Origin: Climacium dendroides
Lineage: Eukaryota; Streptophyta; Bryopsida; Hypnales; Climaciaceae
Direction of reading: 5' to 3'
Assembly (NCBI GenBank): GCA_950106755.1
Contig: OX467088.1
Coordinates: forward strand, 16,414,001 to 16,478,000
DNA length: 64,000 bases
Under the pieces are notes generated by a model, which saw only the letters and a program-made list of their open reading frames with translations, did no database searches and was not told the origin of the DNA. Position numbers and translations under genes: made by a program. Positions 59,271-64,000 of the stretch are shown here, piece after piece (position 1 is the stretch's first letter; the number at the start of each line of letters is the position of its first letter).

Positions 59271-61320
59271 ATGATTATGATGAATCAACTGCAAGGATAT
59301 CCACATTGTGCTAGTCCAACCAATTAACTTATATGATCTTAGGAGATGTTTATGTCAAAAAGAGTTTCTTTGCTATTTGTTCAATTATCCCAAGTCAACA
59401 TCCAGGTACGTCTGAAAAATTGGTGTAGAAATCCTATGTCTTCCAAAATTGTTTAAAGCATCATCATAAAGTGATTTCTATACATTTTTCTATATAGTTT
59501 TCTATTCTATTCAGTCTTTTCAATTAATGAATTATATTTGGATGGAGTAGGATCTTGTATAAAGTCTAGTGCGTTGATAATTACTTTCATATGTGACTTG
59601 TATATAGGAGTGATCTTCAAGAGACATGTAAGATGGAACCCCTAAGAGAGATATGCAAGACACAATGTGTACGATTTAGAAGAAGATAGAAGATCATCAA
59701 TTTGGCCTCTAGAATCTTTCTGAGATGAAAAACCAACACCACCAATTCAACAAAATTTAAAGAACTACTTGTTTTGTACATCAATCCATCCTATATCAAG
59801 CTTGATCAACCTGACTTGGATCTAGTAGTGCTTTAAAGATTCTACAACATGGTGCTCAAACATTCCAACATAGAGATTTTATTTGGATTTTTTGTTGGCA
59901 AGGGGATCATGAGGGTAGTCTAATAATTGTCAAAGAGTTGCTAAACGACAATTGTCTTGTACTTATTGCTACACCAACTTAATTTGAACTTGAGCAAAGT
60001 AGTGGACTTCATGTAAAAGATAGCAACCATGATGAAATATCTACACAATCAATGGATTTTCCATAGAAATTTCAAGTCCATAAATAGTTTAGTGAATGAT
60101 CTCACTATTTTGTTTGAAGTGAAGATTTCCAATTTGGTTGTCTCATAGCATTTTTATAAATATGTTGTCAATCTTGCGAGAGATCTTGACATCAATGACT
60201 AAGATGTTGATGCAAGTAAAACCAAATTGTTTAATAGCAAAGTAGGTACTCCTATGTGGATGGTGCTAGAGGTTCTTGTGTCCAATGGTAATGTACTCAA
60301 TCAAAGCCAACATGTATAGTTTTGCCATAGTTTGCATTGAGATCTTGATGGGAAAAATGTCTTATAGCTAGAGCCTAGCGAAAATCAAAGATGTAAGAGA
60401 ATATGTAGTAGATAAAGGTATACTTCCATTTTCCTTACTGAGTCATCTCTAAAAGCTCATAGATCAATGTTGGTATAAAGATATTGAACTCATGCCAAAT
60501 TTGCACTAAATTAATGGACCAAAAGAAGACTGCAAGTTCCCATGAGTTTTCAAACTATAGGGAACAATGTAAACTCTACCAAATCAACAATTTGATGTGG
60601 CCACAATTGTGCCATGTCAGATAATATTATTTAATTAATTTTTAAATTTTTAAAATAATTTTTTAGTCTTTAATAATTTAAAAAAAATTAAATTATTTAA
60701 AATTATTTAAATATTTTGACATGTTCATAGCTTAGAACTAGGCCTAAAACAACCCCCCATGTCCTAAAATCCCCACTAATGGCAATGATGCATGAACATT
60801 CTTTTTCTAGTAATCAGCTCTCTATAATATGATGTTAATAGACTAGACCTTGAAGAAAGACTAGACCCATATATGTGAGATGCTAATTAAATGATTAAGC
60901 CATGCTAGAATTACGTGAAATTTGTCTTCTTTTCTAATTTGCATATTTTAATATGGTGTGCTATACACTTTGAGATTAACATCATGAATACTTTGTAAGC
61001 AAATTATGGAAGGTTTTGAGTGTATCTCATAATGTAAGTGAAAGTTGCAATGCTATAATTAAAATTGACTTCCAAATAGGTCAAGGGCAATGCTAACCTT
61101 TCTAACAATAACTATAATTGAGGGTAAGTTGATATAATGAAGGAAATATATATATCCATACTTATCCTAAAAATTAGATCTTTATGTATATATATGTCAC
61201 CATTTTTTACACCAAAATCACACCACTTTTAATGAAATTGACATCTTAAACAACACTCTTTAACAACATTATTTTTGAGGATAGCATCTTAAACAATATT
61301 CTTCAGAAATGCTTCAAAGA
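59271..61320. other. Intergenic DNA, no gene recognised
   Basis: All frames are broken at short intervals. Composition between 59600 and 60600 is slightly less AT-rich and could be a decayed element, but I see no protein motif. Confidence 0.45.
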
Positions 61321-61740
61321 TAACATTTTAACCTATGAGCGCCCAAAAGGTCAAAATCTGGCCTTTCCATTTTCAAAAACATTCTTGTTTGACTACTATA
61401 ATCTTTTGAGTAGTACAGTCAAAGGATGTGTCCTCTTCTCCACACCTTTGGGTCTCTCTTGACTACCAATCAGTACGGTTGGATTATGTGGATCTCTTTT
61501 ACGAGAAAGCTTGAACAGATTGAAGTCAAAAAAGTTTAGATTTCACTGAATTTGCTCTGAGCACTCAGGAGTTAAACACTCTTTAAAAACGCTTCAAGGA
61601 GAACATCTTAAACAACCCTGTCCCTGTGTATCTCTTGAGAAAAACGTTTTAAGCCAAGCCTTGGAGACGTGACTCCTTGAATGCGTAGAGGTATAAACAT
61701 TCAACAATCCTTCACGTTTTGCCACGATTCAGTGACGCAT

Positions 61741-61762
61741 TAGCTTGCAAGCTTGCAAGCTA
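61741..61762. promoter_or_regulatory. 22-bp perfect palindrome upstream of a small ORF
   Basis: TAGCTTGCAAG and its reverse complement meet exactly, forming a palindrome that ends 43 bases before the ATG at 61806. The core GCAAGCTTGC is also a palindrome. Several TTGAC words (possible W-boxes) lie further upstream, near 61391 and 61459. It may be a protein-binding site or a hairpin in the leader RNA; this is inference. Confidence 0.4.
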
Positions 61763-61805
61763 GCCCGCGCAAGCTCAGCCTAATCGCACGTAACTTACTC
61801 AGTCC

Positions 61806-62279
61806 ATGGGGAAATTCTGGAAGGACAGCTACGCCAGCACGTACGCAGCCAGAAACGTAAAGGAAGCATTAGACAAGCTCATCGATGTCCTGCAATCCCC
61901 TGCGCAGGTGCGGAAGCTAGTCATTCAAGGAAGTTGTACAACTGCTGCAGGTCCTGGAAAATCAGGCTTGAAGGTGTCTGGAAACAGTAAGCTTTCTCTC
62001 GCCCCCCCTGCAAACACACCTGCAAATGCACCTCCTCTGTGCACAAAAACAAAAGCCAAGACGAAAGAGACGCGAAATGGCAGCGAAGGAGACGCTGTGG
62101 ACGTGACGGACGCTCCACCATCAAGTGGCAGCTCCATCGAGAAGAAGAAGATGACAAGGTTGAGCTCTAGTGGCAGCCGGACTTCAGAACTGGAAGGCGG
62201 TGGTGACTCCAACTCGGACCACATCCCGGTTGGGAGGTTTAGCCAGGTGATGCCCAAAAGAAGCTGTGTTGTGTGGTGA
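61806..62279 (+). CDS. Unknown 157-residue basic, disordered protein
   Basis: An intronless frame in a sharply GC-richer island than its flanks. An in-frame TAA lies at 61791, and the start context is CAGTCCATGG. The N-terminal 40 residues look folded or helical (MGKFWKDSYASTYAARNVKE...LDKLIDVLQS). The rest is Ala/Pro-, Lys/Thr- and Ser/Gly-rich low complexity. It ends KRSCVVW, with Cys four from the end as in a CaaX box, but a terminal Trp is unusual for prenylation. I do not recognise the family. An alternative is a first exon with a donor at FSQ|GTGATG (about 62247). Composition supports real coding; function is unknown. Confidence 0.55.
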   Translation: MGKFWKDSYASTYAARNVKEALDKLIDVLQSPAQVRKLVIQGSCTTAAGPGKSGLKVSGNSKLSLAPPANTPANAPPLCTKTKAKTKETRNGSEGDAVDVTDAPPSSGSSIEKKKMTRLSSSGSRTSELEGGGDSNSDHIPVGRFSQVMPKRSCVVW

Positions 62280-62355
62280 AGGCAACTTACCATGGTGCAC
62301 TGTCTCCTTATCAGAGCATCTGAAAATGAAATTGATGGGCTCTAATTTCACATCT

Positions 62356-62522
62356 AACGTCAATTTTGTTAAAGTGGTGGCATTCCAATACTTTGGGCAC
62401 GTTTCAAAACCATTGCTTTGAAATATAAATGCATATCTATGATCCTAGATTTTAAACTTATATGCACATATTAGTTACAATTTTTGGCATTAGAATCAGG
62501 CCACTTTAACAAAATTGACGTT
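62356..62522. repeat. 22-bp perfect inverted repeat (hairpin or MITE), just downstream of the small ORF
   Basis: AACGTCAATTTTGTTAAAG... at 62356-62377 is exactly inverted at 62501-62522, with weak similarity continuing inward. It lies 77 bases past the stop of the 157-residue ORF, so it could be in its 3' untranslated region, or mark a small non-autonomous transposon. Confidence 0.75.
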
Positions 62523-63317
62523 ATCTATGTACAAATATCGACAAAGTAAGCAAGTTGAGCTTGGTTTTTCTCAAATTAGTATTGGATCTTGTTGGATGTC
62601 GGTCAGAAGGGAATTTCAAGATGATCTTTGCGTGCATTTTTTGGACATTGTATGTGGAAATGATGAATTTTTAAAAGTGTTGATAATAGGTGTATTTTAA
62701 ATTGACCCTAGACTCTCATATTCATATGACTTACATTCTTGGCAAGAATCTTGATGGGATGGATTTTTTAACAACTGAGTCACAATTAGTTGTAGTTACC
62801 TTATTTTGAGGAGTTTCCCACCTTTATACACTAAAATTGTCTTTTTAACCTTGTAGTCAAAAGTTGCAGAAGTTGTTGGGCCTTAAAGCTACTCCTCATG
62901 CACATGTTGCGTAAAAATTTCAAAGAAAAAAAAATCTATACGTTTGTAGTAAGTTGGCCAAAAAAAAACCCAGTTTAGGGTATTAGGGGTTAAATAGTGA
63001 ATTGACCAATCATTAGTTGCATGTAGGATAAAGTTGAATTTGGTGGAACCCTACTTGATATGGTAAGACAAAGGCCATGCAAAAGACTACCTAGGAAGGG
63101 TTTGGAGTATATTTTTATCCAGTTTGGCCTTATCTTTGATCCTTCCATTGTGAAAGTGTGGATGCTCTTAGTCGGTGTTAGTGTAGCTAAATGATTCTTT
63201 ATTTTCTCAGTTGTTTTCTAAAGAAAAATATTTGATACTATTTTCTTTACATTCATTCACTAGTAGATGTTCCTCATTAATTTGTAGGATTTACTAAAGG
63301 CATTCATTAAAGGCATT
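62523..63317. other. AT-rich intergenic DNA
   Basis: The 61-codon frame at 62515-62700 begins within the right arm of the inverted repeat and shows no domain. Nothing else is supported. Confidence 0.5.
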
Positions 63318-63447
63318 CTATTAGAAGAAAACAATTTCTAAATGACTATCCACAATGACTACAACTTGTCCACAATGATAGCAAATGAGTCACTGTAGAC
63401 ACTTTTAAGTCATTGTAGACAATCATTTAGGACATGTTTTTCTAGTA
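63318..63447. mobile_element. CACTA-like MITE, 130 bp
   Basis: The ends are CTATTAGAAGAAAAC and GTTTTTCTAGTA, imperfect inverses of a CACTAGAAGAAAAC-type terminus. They are flanked by ATT on both sides (63315-63317 and 63448-63450). The arms share 'ctaaatgactatccacaatgac' and its near inverse. Confidence 0.7.
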
Positions 63448-63589
63448 ATTGTGGGTGATTGCAAGAAAGACTAGTCCTATTTTATGTCACATTCAAAGTG
63501 ATGGAGTTGTTTTCTACTAGGACTTTTGATGGTAGAACCTGATGAACTTGAAATTTTTATAAGAAATGGTAAGCTAAACTATAATCATA

Positions 63590-63870
63590 TCCCTTATTTT
63601 TTTAAAATTTAAATAAAAAATTAAAAAGCCAATTTTGCTAATTTATCACACTTTGAGATTTTATTAGGGTTTTTTAGTACTTGGGAGTATCCAAAATTGA
63701 TGATTAATGATCTATAGCTAAATATCTTATGGTCCATCCCAAGTACTAAAAATACATTGTGCCTACCAAAAGAAATCCAAAAATACATTATTTTATAGCC
63801 TCCATATTCGTAAAAATAAAGCTCCTTTGCATGCATGCCATATTTAACTACTTTTGGACTTTGCAAAGTC
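63590..63870 (+). repeat. Dispersed repeat R4, copy 2
   Basis: Direct homologue of 59025-59270, about 4.6 kb away, diverged by substitutions and small indels. The 89-codon minus-strand frame over it is not conserved in the other copy. Confidence 0.75.
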
Positions 63871-64000
63871 CAAAATTGGTATAGGAACATCTAAGACAAT
63901 TGTAGATTTTGATTTCTATAGATTTTAGGAATCTAGATATGATATAGATTTTGGACTAGGTGGTTTGAAAAATGTACAAAAAGTTTAGATTTTAGATATC

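Noticed and set aside
1..64000. CRISPR arrays, bacterial operons, rRNA or tRNA genes
   Set aside because: No evenly spaced direct repeats with unique spacers, no ribosome-binding-site pattern, and no cloverleaf or rRNA-like GC-rich blocks were found; the intron-rich genes show this is eukaryotic DNA.

Overview
This window looks like nuclear DNA of a land plant. Two multi-exon plant genes, a delta-type phospholipase D and an allantoinase, sit as gene islands in very AT-rich, transposon-laden intergenic DNA. Both have GT-AG introns, moderate-GC exons and plant-type domain order. The sparse genes, the in-frame relics in the transposons and the short unfamiliar intronless gene at 61.8 kb would suit a non-seed plant (for example a bryophyte), but I cannot prove the species.

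Layout. From 1 to about 32 kb there is no convincing host gene. It is a nest of repeats. A segment of about 3 kb (3060-6100) recurs inverted at 25530-28160. Parts of the same family recur at 20240-21300, 22005-22690 and 22690-23005. Into this family are inserted an 11.1-kb CACTA (En/Spm) DNA transposon (7927-19069), a 736-bp element with PIF/Harbinger-like ends (6599-7334) and a 163-bp CACTA-like MITE (22178-22340). For the first two, another repeat copy in the window preserves the uninterrupted site. The CACTA element carries a broken plant-type TnpA-like gene. It also carries a broken gene whose translation fits a TET/JBP-type 2-oxoglutarate/Fe(II) dioxygenase, which is the most notable item here. 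From 23.1 to 25.3 kb a stretch is saturated with two short motifs and matches nothing I know.

From 32 to 41.2 kb lies the phospholipase D gene (12 coding exons, 934 residues, both HKD motifs intact, an unusual histidine-rich N-terminus), behind a TATA box and a long leader with an upstream ORF. From 42 to 48.5 kb are AT-rich repeats and MITEs. From 49.25 to 55.83 kb lies the allantoinase gene (15 exons, 514 residues, all metal ligands present). A possible opposite-strand first exon at 48.6 kb may share its promoter region. From 55.8 to 61.3 kb is intergenic DNA. At 61.8-62.3 kb is a small GC-rich intronless ORF of unknown function. The rest is repeats.

The host genes are not functionally linked. 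Phospholipase D acts in lipid signalling at membranes. Allantoinase acts in ureide (purine nitrogen) catabolism in the ER. Exon limits were worked out by hand from splice sites, phase continuity and remembered family architecture; no database search was possible.
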